Source: an uncultured Clostridia bacterium (GTDB lineage Bacteria; Bacillota; Clostridia; Oscillospirales; Ruminococcaceae). From it: a DNA stretch of 30,753 nt. The position numbers were made by a program, and so were the translations under genes. The notes below the pieces were generated by a model that was not told the DNA's origin, ran no database searches, and saw only the letters and a list, made by a program, of their open reading frames with translations. Positions 1 through 7,324 of the stretch are shown here, piece by piece. Location of the stretch: the NCBI GenBank assembly GCA_945947715.1, contig CAMEYZ010000002.1, forward strand, positions 1 to 30,753, read 5' to 3'. Within the stretch, counting starts at the first letter, position 1. Each line of letters opens with the position of its first letter.

Positions 1-11
1 AAACCGCAGGT

Positions 12-37
12 AAATTTTGTGCAGGTATACAAAATTT
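12..37. promoter_or_regulatory. Inverted repeat upstream of xylA, candidate operator
   Basis: Perfect 9-base arms AAATTTTGT (12-20) and ACAAAATTT (29-37) flank an 8-base spacer. The dyad ends 53 bases before the -35 box of the xylA promoter. Such a dyad ahead of a xylose operon could bind a local sugar regulator (XylR/ROK, AraR-like or LacI type), but no regulator gene is in the window and the sequence does not match a consensus I know exactly. The 15-mer TATACAAAATTTTTT in the right arm recurs at 5336-5350 in the PilZ promoter, so part of the match may be ordinary AT-rich spacer composition. Confidence 0.4.
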
Positions 38-90
38 TTTCGGTAAACGATTTAACTTCCTGATTTTTATTAAAAATTAACAAAATCCTC

Positions 91-119
91 TTGACAAGTA
101 ACCGATTACATAGTACAAT
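91..119 (+). promoter_or_regulatory. xylA promoter (sigma-A type)
   Basis: TTGACA (91-96) and TACAAT (114-119) are separated by exactly 17 bases. Transcription should start near 126, giving a leader of about 80 bases before the xylA start codon. The leader contains two hairpins: CTCTTCGG/CCGAGGAG (131-138 with 144-151, one G-U pair) and CGGAC-AAAA-GTCCG (170-183). Confidence 0.85.
97..110 (+). promoter_or_regulatory. Candidate CcpA catabolite-responsive element (cre)
   Basis: AGTAACCGATTACA agrees with the Gram-positive cre consensus TGWAANCGNTNWCA at every specified position except the first base. It fills the spacer between the -35 and -10 boxes of the xylA promoter, where CcpA binding would block RNA polymerase. 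That fits carbon catabolite repression of xylose use. The motif and its position are visible; the regulation is inferred. Confidence 0.55.
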
Positions 120-205
120 AAGGGTAATGGCTCTTCGGCTTGTCCGAGGAGAAAATAGGTAATTATTAACGGACAAAAGTCCGGTGTTAAATGGAGGAAC
201 TCAAA

Positions 206-1531
206 ATGAGCGAATTTTTCAAGGAAATCGGCAAGATCCCCTATGAGGGCAAGACAAGCACAAATCCTCTGGCATTTAAGTATTATAATCCCGATGAAAT
301 CATCGACGGAAAGCCTATGATAGAGCATCTTAAGTTCGCTCTTTCCTGGTGGCATACCATGGGCGGCGACGGTACCGATATGTTCGGCTGCGGCACCACC
401 GACAAGTCCTGGGGCGAGTCCGATCCTACAGCAAGAGCTAAGGCTAAGGTAGACGCTGCTTTTGAGATCATGGACAAGCTTTCTATCGACTATTTCTGCT
501 GGCACGACAGAGATCTTTCTCCTGAGTACGGCACTCTCGCAGAGACCAACGCAAAGCTGGACGAGGTAGTTGACTACGTCGCTGAGAAGATGAAGGCAGA
601 CCCCTCCAAGAAGCTTCTCTGGGGCACAGCTAAGTGCTTCGATCACCCCCGCTTTATGCACGGCGCAGGCACATCTCCCTCCGCAGACGTTTTCGCATAT
701 GCAGCTGCACAGATAAAGAAGGCTATCGACTCCACCGTTAAGCTGGGTGGTATGGGCTATGTATTCTGGGGCGGCCGTGAGGGCTATGAGACTCTCCTCA
801 ATACCAACATGGCTCTCGAGCAGGACAATATGGCTCGTCTTATGAAGATGGCTGTTGATTATGCACGTTCTATCGGCTTCAAGGGCGATTTCTACATCGA
901 GCCCAAGCCCAAGGAGCCCACAAAGCATCAGTATGATTTCGATACAGCAACAGTTCTGGGCTTCCTCCGCAAGTATGGCCTTGACAAGGATTTCAAGATG
1001 AACATCGAGGCTAACCACGCTACTCTCGCACAGCACACCTTCCAGCACGAGCTGAGAGTTGCAAGAGATAACGGTGTATTCGGCTCTATCGACGCTAACC
1101 AGGGCGATATGCTCCTGGGCTGGGATACTGACCAGTTCCCCACCAACATCTATGATGCTACATATTGCATGTACGAAGTAATCAAGGCAGGCGGCTTCAC
1201 AAATGGCGGTCTGAACTTCGACGCAAAGGCAAGAAGAGGCTCCTACACACCCGAGGACATCTTCCACAGCTACATTGCAGGTATGGATACCTTTGCACTT
1301 GGCTTTAAGGCAGCAAGAGCACTTATCGCAGACGGCAGAATCGACAAGTTTGTTGAGGACCGTTATGCTTCCTGGAATACAGGCATTGGTGCAGATATCA
1401 TTGCAGGGAAGGCAGATTTTGTATCTCTGGAGAAGTATGCGCTTGAAAAGGGCGAGGTAACAGATTCACTCACAAGCGGCAGACAGGAAATGCTGGAGTC
1501 CATCGTAAACAACGTGCTGTTCAGTCTCTGA
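206..1531 (+). CDS. xylA: Xylose isomerase
   Basis: Cytoplasmic enzyme that converts D-xylose to D-xylulose (and D-glucose to D-fructose), the first step of the isomerase route of xylose use. The start at 206 is preferred over the in-frame ATG at 191, because GGAGG at 193-197 lies at the right distance ahead of 206. This gives 441 residues, the usual length of class II isomerases. Catalytic residues can be placed: H100 and D103 in the CWHDRD motif, and metal ligands E232 (YIEPKPKEP), E268 and H271 (NIEANH), D296, D307, D309 (IDANQGDMLLGWDTDQ) and D339 (GLNFDAK). It begins an operon with xylB, 107 bases downstream. A candidate cre lies in its promoter. Codon use is strongly biased (GGC, ATC, AAG), as expected for an abundant enzyme. 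Confidence 0.97.
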   Translation: MSEFFKEIGKIPYEGKTSTNPLAFKYYNPDEIIDGKPMIEHLKFALSWWHTMGGDGTDMFGCGTTDKSWGESDPTARAKAKVDAAFEIMDKLSIDYFCWHDRDLSPEYGTLAETNAKLDEVVDYVAEKMKADPSKKLLWGTAKCFDHPRFMHGAGTSPSADVFAYAAAQIKKAIDSTVKLGGMGYVFWGGREGYETLLNTNMALEQDNMARLMKMAVDYARSIGFKGDFYIEPKPKEPTKHQYDFDTATVLGFLRKYGLDKDFKMNIEANHATLAQHTFQHELRVARDNGVFGSIDANQGDMLLGWDTDQFPTNIYDATYCMYEVIKAGGFTNGGLNFDAKARRGSYTPEDIFHSYIAGMDTFALGFKAARALIADGRIDKFVEDRYASWNTGIGADIIAGKADFVSLEKYALEKGEVTDSLTSGRQEMLESIVNNVLFSL

Positions 1532-1579
1532 GCAATCAGCTAATGATAAGTAACATATAAGCAAATAAAAATCACCAAA

Positions 1580-1608
1580 ATGACCCCTGTAGCAATTGCA
1601 GGGGTCAT
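1580..1608 (+). terminator. Hairpin between xylA and xylB
   Basis: ATGACCCCTG (1580-1589) and CAGGGGTCAT (1599-1608) form a perfect 10-bp stem with a 9-base loop, followed by ATTTG, not a long T-run. It could be a weak terminator or an mRNA processing/stability element that lowers xylB expression relative to xylA. The next gene has no separate promoter that I can see. Confidence 0.55.
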
Positions 1609-1638
1609 ATTTGAAATAAACCGAAAGGAAAAATTACC

Positions 1639-3162
1639 ATGAGATATGTAATTGGCGTAGATTTAGGAACAAGCGGCACAAAAACTGTCCTTTTCGACGA
1701 AAAGGGCACAGTTATCGCTTCGGATACCATAGAATACCCTATGTATCAGCCGAAAAACGGCTATGCGGAGCAGGACCCCGAGGACTGGTATAATGCCGCA
1801 GTAAATACAATTAAAAATGTTCTGGCGAAAAGCGGCGTAAATGCTGCTGATATCGTGGGACTGGGCATTTCCGGCCAGATGCACGGACTGGTTATGCTGG
1901 ACGAGAACAACGAAGTTATCCGACGCTCCATAATCTGGTGCGATCAGCGTACCGAAAAGGAAGTGGAGGAGATGAACCAGAAGGTCGGCAGAGAAAAGCT
2001 TATCGAAATAACAGCTAATCCTGCGCTGACAGGCTGGACTGCCGCAAAAATTCTCTGGGTGAGAAACAACGAGCCTGAGAATTATAAGAGATGCCGCCAT
2101 ATCCTGCTTCCCAAGGATTATGTCCGCTTCAAGCTGACCGGCGAGTATGCGACCGAGGTCTCCGACGCTTCGGGTATGCAGCTGCTGGACGTTCCTCACA
2201 GATGCTGGAGCGAGGAAATATGTAAGCTCCTTGATATTGATATGTCCATGCTGGCAAAGGTGTACGAGTCCTGCGAGATAACAGGCTATGTTACAGAGGC
2301 TGCTGCGGCTCTTACCGGTCTTAAGGCAGGCACTCCTGTTGCAGGCGGCGCAGGCGATAATGCTGCTGCTGCTGTAGGAACTGGCGTCGTTGAGGACGGC
2401 AAGGCATTCACAACTATCGGCACAAGCGGCGTTGTATTTGCTCACACATCAAAGGTATCTATCGACCCCAAGGGACGTGTTCATACATGCTGCGCAGCTG
2501 TTCCCGGAGCATGGCATATCATGGGCGTAACACAGGCTGCGGGACTTTCTCTCCGTTGGTACAGAGATAACTTCTGCAATGAGGAAATGCAGACCGCAAA
2601 GCTCATGGGCAAGGATACCTACGAGCTTATGACCGAGGAGGCAAACACTGTGCCTATCGGTTCGGACAGACTTTTATATCTCCCCTATCTCATGGGCGAG
2701 AGAACCCCTCATCTTGACCCCAACGCAAGAGGAATGTTCTTCGGCCTTTCCGCAGTACATACCAAAAAGCACATCCTCCCCCCCGCCCCCGAGGGCGTTT
2801 CCTATTCGCTCCGGGACTGTGTTGAGATATGCCGTGAGATGAACATCAATGTTTCTGATATGATGGCCTGTGGCGGCGGCGGAACCTCTCCCCTGTGGAG
2901 ACAGATGCTTGCTGATCTGTACAGCTGTCCTGTAAAGACTGCGGCTTCGAAGGAGGGCCCTGCTCTGGGCGTGGCTATCCTTGCAATGGTTGCTGCGGGA
3001 GTATATAGCAGCGTGCAGGAGGCCTGCGCAGCTATCGTCAAGACCGACAAGGTACAGCAGCCCATCGAGGAAAATATCCCCGAGTACGAGAAATATTACC
3101 GCTTCTATACCAAGATATATCCTGCGGTAAAGGAGTGCTGCGGAGAATTAGCTAAGCTTTGA
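1639..3162 (+). CDS. xylB: Xylulokinase (FGGY family)
   Basis: Phosphorylates D-xylulose with ATP to D-xylulose 5-phosphate, which enters the pentose phosphate pathway. The 507 residues have the normal length and two-domain FGGY layout. The N-terminal phosphate-binding motif DLGTSGTK is at residues 8-15, GLGISGQMHGLV at about 74-85, the catalytic-base motif GGAGDNAAAAVG holds D240, and TTIGTSGVV follows at about 258. GERTPHLDPNARG and SYSLRDCVEI are typical of the C-terminal half. AAAGGA stands 10 bases before the ATG. One oddity: residues 379-385 read ILPPAPE from a very C-rich stretch (2776-2790), where relatives usually have a helix like ILRAVLE. This could be sequencing error or real change. 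It is downstream of xylA in the same operon. Confidence 0.95.
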   Translation: MRYVIGVDLGTSGTKTVLFDEKGTVIASDTIEYPMYQPKNGYAEQDPEDWYNAAVNTIKNVLAKSGVNAADIVGLGISGQMHGLVMLDENNEVIRRSIIWCDQRTEKEVEEMNQKVGREKLIEITANPALTGWTAAKILWVRNNEPENYKRCRHILLPKDYVRFKLTGEYATEVSDASGMQLLDVPHRCWSEEICKLLDIDMSMLAKVYESCEITGYVTEAAAALTGLKAGTPVAGGAGDNAAAAVGTGVVEDGKAFTTIGTSGVVFAHTSKVSIDPKGRVHTCCAAVPGAWHIMGVTQAAGLSLRWYRDNFCNEEMQTAKLMGKDTYELMTEEANTVPIGSDRLLYLPYLMGERTPHLDPNARGMFFGLSAVHTKKHILPPAPEGVSYSLRDCVEICREMNINVSDMMACGGGGTSPLWRQMLADLYSCPVKTAASKEGPALGVAILAMVAAGVYSSVQEACAAIVKTDKVQQPIEENIPEYEKYYRFYTKIYPAVKECCGELAKL

Positions 3163-3175
3163 TTTGAATAGAAAA

Positions 3176-3206
3176 AAGGGCGCAGCCGATTTGTGGCTGC
3201 GCCCTT
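3176..3206. terminator. Bidirectional terminator between xylB and nadA
   Basis: AAGGGCGCAGCC (3176-3187) pairs perfectly with GGCTGCGCCCTT (3195-3206) around a 7-base loop. Read on the - strand the stem runs straight into TTTTTT, a strong intrinsic terminator for nadA. On the + strand it ends the xylAB transcript with a weaker T-tract. Confidence 0.9.
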
Positions 3207-3222
3207 GTGTGTTATATTGTGA

Positions 3223-4137
3223 TTATTTTCCAAGACGGAGCATCTCATCAATGCAGACCTTAGCCTTTAAGCGCATATCCTCGTCGAGGATAATTTCCTC
3301 GCCGTCGGTGCCCTGTAAGCAGTGGAGAACGTCCGCAATGGTAGTGAGCTTCATATTGTGGCATACGCAGTCCTTTGACAGCGGATAGAAAAGCTTGTCG
3401 GGACATTCAATGCCCAGATGCTGAACGATGCTGTTTTCGGTGCCGATGATAAATTCCTTGGCGTCGCTCTTTTTAGCGTAGTCCATTATCTCGGTGGTGC
3501 TGCCGATAAAGTCCGCCAGAGCCGCAACGGAGGGCTGACATTCGGGGTGCACGAGCAGCTTCGCACCGGGGTGCTTTTCCATTGCCTTCTTAGCCTCCTG
3601 AGCGGTTATCTTCGCATGGGTAGGACAGCCGCCGCTTATAAGCTTTATCTCCTTATCGGGGAGCTGCTTTGCTATGTAGTCGCCGAGGTTGCAGTCGGGA
3701 ATGAAAAGAATCTTGTCGTTATCCATTCGGCTGATTATCTTCACAGCCGATGAAGAGGTCACGCAGACATCACAGAGCGTTTTCAACTCAGCAGTGGTGT
3801 TGATGTAGGCGCAGACGGAATAACCCTCGTACTTTTCCTTGAGCTGACGGAGAATATCCACATCAAGCTGCTCTGCCATAGGACAGCCCGCCTCGCTTTT
3901 GGGAAGATATACCCTCTTTTCGGGGGAGAGTATCTTGACGGTCTCTGCCATAAAGCGCACGCCGCACATCATAATATTTTTATTTTCCGAAGCAGCAGCC
4001 TTCTGTGCAAGGCCGAAGGAATCGCCGGTATAATCAGCGATCTCCAGTATATCGTGGGACTGATAGCAATGAGCTAAAATACAGACGTCCTTTTCCTTTT
4101 TAAGCTTTAAGATCTGTTCCTGAATATCCTTTAACAT
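3223..4137 (-). CDS. nadA: Quinolinate synthase A
   Basis: Condenses iminoaspartate with dihydroxyacetone phosphate to quinolinate in de novo NAD synthesis; a cytoplasmic [4Fe-4S] enzyme. The 304 residues match the short NadA form. The three cluster cysteines can be placed by their even spacing: C85 (GCPMAEQ), C171 (SGGCPTH) and C257 (DCVCHNM). Other family motifs are AHCYQ near residue 22, YINTTAELK at about 111, HPECQPSV at about 197 and GTENSIVQHL at about 232. CGGAGGA precedes the ATG. NadA usually sits with nadB and nadC; here neither is nearby, so partners must be encoded elsewhere. It has its own promoter and a strong terminator. Confidence 0.96.
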   Translation of the reverse strand: MLKDIQEQILKLKKEKDVCILAHCYQSHDILEIADYTGDSFGLAQKAAASENKNIMMCGVRFMAETVKILSPEKRVYLPKSEAGCPMAEQLDVDILRQLKEKYEGYSVCAYINTTAELKTLCDVCVTSSSAVKIISRMDNDKILFIPDCNLGDYIAKQLPDKEIKLISGGCPTHAKITAQEAKKAMEKHPGAKLLVHPECQPSVAALADFIGSTTEIMDYAKKSDAKEFIIGTENSIVQHLGIECPDKLFYPLSKDCVCHNMKLTTIADVLHCLQGTDGEEIILDEDMRLKAKVCIDEMLRLGK

Positions 4138-4175
4138 AATTATCCTCCGATCAGGTCGAAAATTGTGATAAGTAT

Positions 4176-4204
4176 ATTATACCCTAAAACATATAGATTT
4201 TCAA
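4176..4204 (-). promoter_or_regulatory. nadA promoter
   Basis: On the - strand TTGAAA (4199-4204) and TATAAT (4176-4181) are 17 bases apart. Transcription would start near 4169, about 32 bases before the nadA start codon. This makes nadA at least partly independent of the two - strand genes upstream. I see no NadR/NiaR-like operator that I can name. Confidence 0.75.
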
Positions 4205-4221
4205 GGTATATTTATTAAGAT

Positions 4222-4398
4222 TTATTTAAAGCAGTTTTTATCCTCGTCGTACTTAAAGCCGACAGCGGCCAGCTTTTTGAGGATATCCTCTTTAGAAAGC
4301 TCCATATCCTCGCAGAGGCTGTCAAGGGACGGATACTTGTCCCTGAGCTGGGTATTGAGATAGCTGAATAAGATAACAGGGTCGTTTGGTACTGACAT
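4222..4398 (-). CDS. DUF4250 family small protein
   Basis: A 58-residue protein beginning MSVPNDPVILFSYLNTQLRD and ending in YDEDKNCFK. The pattern of an N-terminal PxDPxxLxSxLNTxLRDxYxSLDxLCxD and a C-terminal (F/Y)xYDExKNxF is that of the DUF4250 family, found in Clostridia and Bacteroidetes with no known function. The middle (SLDSLCEDMELSKEDILKKLAAVGF) looks like a small helical, helix-turn-helix-like fold, but DNA binding has not been shown to my knowledge. AAAGGA lies 9 bases before the ATG. The gene starts 15 bases after the stop of the upstream two-TM protein gene, so the two are probably co-transcribed. Confidence 0.85.
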   Translation of the reverse strand: MSVPNDPVILFSYLNTQLRDKYPSLDSLCEDMELSKEDILKKLAAVGFKYDEDKNCFK

Positions 4399-4413
4399 GA
4401 TGCACGTTCCTTT

Positions 4414-5169
4414 CTACCATTTTCTTTCCTTTATGCCCTCTCTGGGGAGCCTTACGGGAGGGTCCTTATATTTCGGGGCGATACCCCGCTTTTTGTCGAT
4501 GCTTGCGGCTATGGTCAACATTCTGCGGCGGTATTCCTCGCGACGTTTTTCAGTGATCTTCTGCTTTTCTGCGCAGAGCAGTATCCGTCGGAGTATTCTT
4601 TCACCAAATGTATAATTGTCTTTGATTTTTACACTATGTACAATTTGTCCGCCGTAGCTGTCATTCCACCAGCGTTCAAATTCGATAGAGCCGGTTTCAT
4701 TGACGGAATATTTCAGCCAGTCCTCGGGCAGACAGAAAAATCGTGCCTTTCCCTTAATGACAAGACAGCTTCCCGAGGTGCCCACGTCCTCCACATCGGA
4801 GAGCCTCATCACCCACATTTTCACATATTCCTTTTTGCCGTTTCTGGTCCGGACAGTTTTTTCATGCTGAGAAAAAACAATGGAGCCGCCAGTTATTTCG
4901 ATGAAGGAATATTTTTTGTTTGCCCGTATGGAATTTGTGGAGATGACGGTGATGAACAGCGCCACGATAAAGCTGTAGGCTGTGATGAAGAAAACCGCAT
5001 ATATCACTGCACGGTAAAGCTCCATAGGAGCGTTCAGCAGCCGCATCACCACATTGACAATGATAAGCAGCGCGGCAGCTGCGGCGAACACGGGGATATT
5101 CAGTATGAGCTGGGTCTTGTCGAAACGGTACGCCAGCTTTTTTTCGTTTATATGAAATAACTTGTGCAT
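4414..5169 (-). CDS. Uncharacterised membrane protein, two TM segments
   Basis: 251 residues from the ATG at 5169; a GTG 51 bases further upstream is in frame but has no good ribosome site, while GGCGAGG precedes the ATG. After a short basic N-terminus come two membrane helices, about residues 18-45 (LILNIPVFAAAAALLIIVNVV) and 53-78. A cytosolic region of beta character follows, with VKMWVMRLSDVEDV and FFCLPEDW, then a very basic C-terminus. The layout of two TM helices plus a small PH-like domain resembles the YcxB-like family, a weak guess. It heads a - strand group with the DUF4250 gene. Function unknown. Confidence 0.8.
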   Translation of the reverse strand: MHKLFHINEKKLAYRFDKTQLILNIPVFAAAAALLIIVNVVMRLLNAPMELYRAVIYAVFFITAYSFIVALFITVISTNSIRANKKYSFIEITGGSIVFSQHEKTVRTRNGKKEYVKMWVMRLSDVEDVGTSGSCLVIKGKARFFCLPEDWLKYSVNETGSIEFERWWNDSYGGQIVHSVKIKDNYTFGERILRRILLCAEKQKITEKRREEYRRRMLTIAASIDKKRGIAPKYKDPPVRLPREGIKERKW

Positions 5170-5222
5170 GACAGCCTCGCCGTTTTTGAAATTGACAATT
5201 AAAATTATCCTGCGATACACTT

Positions 5223-5251
5223 ATTATATCATTTTTCGGGTGATATGTACA
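5223..5251 (-). promoter_or_regulatory. Promoter of the two-TM/DUF4250 gene pair
   Basis: On the - strand TATAAT (5223-5228) lies 17 bases from TGTACA (5246-5251), a 4/6 match to the -35 consensus. The predicted start is about 45 bases ahead of the ATG at 5169. The -10 is clear; the -35 is weak. Confidence 0.55.
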
Positions 5252-5329
5252 GCGGATTTTCATTTTTTATATCCTTTTACCAAAAAAGAAAAATAAAAAA
5301 TATGAAATTCTACAAATTTGAAAATACTA

Positions 5330-5358
5330 TTGAAATATACAAAATTTTTTAGTATAAT
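5330..5358 (+). promoter_or_regulatory. Promoter of the PilZ-ParA-ComFB-like operon
   Basis: TTGAAA (5330-5335) and TATAAT (5353-5358) are 17 bases apart, and the surrounding DNA is very AT-rich. The leader is about 45 bases and contains GGG-CATAGT-CCC before the ribosome site GGGGGAG of the first gene. No further promoter is evident before the terminator at 7325, so all three genes should share this transcript. Confidence 0.8.
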
Positions 5359-5410
5359 AATAGTAGTTATTTATTTTCGGGCATAGTCCCAGTGCGGGGG
5401 AGCGTTTTTT

Positions 5411-6055
5411 ATGATAAACAAAGAAAAGATACGCAAGGCGGATATTTACGACGCGGGCGGGGAGCATCTCCTGACATCAACAGCTATTACCTTTCCTAAG
5501 GATTTTTTTAAGATAAAGTCGCAGGAGCTCGTTGTCATCAAGGATAAAAATATGCCGAGGCTGGATAAGGCACAGCCTATCACCGTTATATTCGAGTACA
5601 TAAACGGCACCCGCATCAAATATGAAACTAAGATTGATATATGCACTGAAATGCAGCTGAATTTTCATGTTGACATGGGCGAGATACTGGAGGATAGACG
5701 CAGCAGCTTTAAGGTAAAGACCGAGTTTGACGGTATTTGTAAGTTTTTCGTCAGGAATGAAGAGCCTGTGCTGTTTGACTCTCCGCTGCCTGTGCATTTT
5801 GCAAATATAAATCTGGGCGGAGTCCTTTTTTCTGCGGATTTTGACTTTGAAAAGGGCGATAATGTAAATCTCGTTTTTATGGACGGAGAAATGGAGCTTA
5901 TGGGTGAGATACTCCGCCGTCAGATAGCAGATACCGGAGAGCTTGTGGGCTATGGCTGCAAGTTTTTGGACGTGTCTCATGCTCAGGAGGAAGTTCTTGC
6001 AAAGTTTATTTTCCAGTGTCAGATAAACGAGAGAGAAAAGCGGAGGAATCAGTAA
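5411..6055 (+). CDS. PilZ-domain protein, divergent c-di-GMP motif
   Basis: 214 residues. The N-terminal half is a beta-rich region like the YcgR/flagellar-brake N domain; the C-terminal half, from about residue 94, fits PilZ. The two c-di-GMP motifs of PilZ are (R)RxxxR and (D/N)xSxxG. Here they read RRSSFK (96-101, last Arg replaced by Lys) and NINLGG (132-137, Ser replaced by Asn), followed by a typical VLFSADFDFEKGD strand. Binding may therefore be weakened, lost or altered. A strong GGGGGAG site is 8 bases ahead of the ATG. It is the first gene of a three-gene operon with ParA and ComFB-like genes. No flagellar or pilus gene lies in the window. Confidence 0.75.
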   Translation: MINKEKIRKADIYDAGGEHLLTSTAITFPKDFFKIKSQELVVIKDKNMPRLDKAQPITVIFEYINGTRIKYETKIDICTEMQLNFHVDMGEILEDRRSSFKVKTEFDGICKFFVRNEEPVLFDSPLPVHFANINLGGVLFSADFDFEKGDNVNLVFMDGEMELMGEILRRQIADTGELVGYGCKFLDVSHAQEEVLAKFIFQCQINEREKRRNQ

Positions 6056-6102
6056 TAATATAGTCTGCACAGAAATTACGCCGAAAGGAAGCCTTTAATA
6101 AA

Positions 6103-6873
6103 ATGACCGAGTGTATCACTATTGCAGTTACAAATCAGAAGGGCGGCGTGGGAAAAACCTCGACCTGCGCTGCGCTGACGGGAATATTTGCAGGCGTGGG
6201 AAAGAGAGTTCTCGCCATTGACCTCGACCCTCAGGGAAATCTGTCCTTTTCGCTGGGAGCGGAGGACTCCGGTAAGACCATTCACGACGTTATGAAGGGT
6301 GATTGTACCATTATCTCCGCTATAAAGCATACCCGCGTATGCGATGTTATTTCATCAAATATACTGCTGTCGGGAAGCGATATCGAGCTTACCGGCAAGG
6401 ACAGGGAATATATCCTGAAAAATCTGCTGGCGCCGCTGAAAAATATCTATGACGCTATTATCATAGATACGCCACCTGCGCTGTCGGTGCTGACCATAAA
6501 CGCTTACACCGCCGCAGATGACCTCATTATCCCCATGACTCCTGATATCCTGTCGCTGCAGGGGATAGCTCAGCTTAAGGATACCATTCTCGGAGTGAAG
6601 AAGTATTATAATAAAAATCTCAATATCAGGGGGATATTGCTGACGAAATATAATCCGAAGTATCTGCTGTCGAAGGAGGCGGGAGAAATGGCGGAGATTG
6701 TCGCCGAGCAGCTCCATACTGAGGTGTTCGATATCAAGATACCAATGAATGTGGCGGTGGCAGAGGCTCCCGCTCATCAGATGACGATAACCGAGTACGA
6801 TCCCAAAAGCAAGGCGGCTAAGGAATATACCCGCCTTGCAAGGTATCTGTATCCCGAGATAATGGAGCAGTGA
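6103..6873 (+). CDS. ParA/MinD-family ATPase (Soj-like)
   Basis: 256 residues of the deviant Walker ATPase family, which position DNA, proteins or large complexes by ATP-dependent dimerisation. The deviant Walker A motif KGGVGKT is at residues 13-19, the Walker A' DLDPQGN around D40-D42, and the Walker B/switch region IIIDTPPALSVLT around D122. PMTPDILSLQGIAQL is typical of chromosomal ParA/Soj. There is no ParB gene or parS-like cluster beside it, so this is an orphan ParA whose cargo is more likely linked to its operon partners. AAAGGA precedes the ATG. It lies 47 bases after the PilZ gene and 3 bases before the next gene. Confidence 0.9.
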   Translation: MTECITIAVTNQKGGVGKTSTCAALTGIFAGVGKRVLAIDLDPQGNLSFSLGAEDSGKTIHDVMKGDCTIISAIKHTRVCDVISSNILLSGSDIELTGKDREYILKNLLAPLKNIYDAIIIDTPPALSVLTINAYTAADDLIIPMTPDILSLQGIAQLKDTILGVKKYYNKNLNIRGILLTKYNPKYLLSKEAGEMAEIVAEQLHTEVFDIKIPMNVAVAEAPAHQMTITEYDPKSKAAKEYTRLARYLYPEIMEQ

Positions 6874-6876
6874 TAA

Positions 6877-7314
6877 ATGTTGAACATAAAAAAAACCAAT
6901 AAAACGGCTTCGGTGCTGAGAATGCTCACGGGCGAAAAGCCTGAGAATCCTATGCTGAACGAGGAGTTCAGAGAGGACGTGCTAAAGCCCATAGAGGACC
7001 TGAAAAAGCGCAGCGGCACCGATGATAAGCCCGAACGCACAGGCCGCGAGACCGAGATAAATATCACCTCGGAGCTTATTTCGGAGTGGCTGCCCTCGGC
7101 GCTGGACCGCTTCAAATGCTGTAAGTGTTCCCAGTGCTATGCGGAGGCCTCCGTTGCTGCCTTCGAGAAGATAGAGCCTATCAAGGTAAAGGTAAAGGGT
7201 CCCCAGGACCTGGAAAAGGTGGAGCAGATAAAGGAGGACAACCGCCGCAGAGTGATGATGTCACTTGTGTCGGTGGCTATGGCGAGGAAGAATCTGCCGG
7301 TGCATAATAAATAG
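6877..7314 (+). CDS. Cys-cluster protein, probably ComFB-like
   Basis: 145 residues. Residues 1-60 are charged and look disordered. Residues 62-145 hold ELISEWLPSALDRFKCCKCSQCYAEASVAAF and a helical tail ending in AMARKNLPVHNK. ComFB-domain proteins have a helix, then CxCxxCxxDxxALALNxLPP, then a helical tail. Here C82, C84 and C87 fit the CxCxxC knuckle, but the ALNxLPP part is changed to AAFEKIEP, so this is a divergent member if it belongs. ComFB was named from a Bacillus competence operon, and cyanobacterial ComFB-type proteins have been reported as c-di-nucleotide receptors. It starts 3 bases after parA, suggesting coupled translation. Alternative: an unrelated small zinc-binding protein. 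Confidence 0.6.
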   Translation: MLNIKKTNKTASVLRMLTGEKPENPMLNEEFREDVLKPIEDLKKRSGTDDKPERTGRETEINITSELISEWLPSALDRFKCCKCSQCYAEASVAAFEKIEPIKVKVKGPQDLEKVEQIKEDNRRRVMMSLVSVAMARKNLPVHNK

Positions 7315-7324
7315 GTGAAATAAA

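Noticed and set aside
77..1267. Long open frame on the - strand opposite xylA
   Set aside because: It is the antisense shadow of a highly codon-biased gene, Cys/Leu-rich with no ribosome site or family features. The same applies to 28520-29557 and 29861-30646 opposite PFOR, 21228-22364 opposite serA and 22560-23327 opposite serC.
6103..7314. Plasmid-type partition system
   Set aside because: ParA is present, but there is no ParB, no repeated parS-like sites and no replication gene; the surrounding genes are chromosomal housekeeping.
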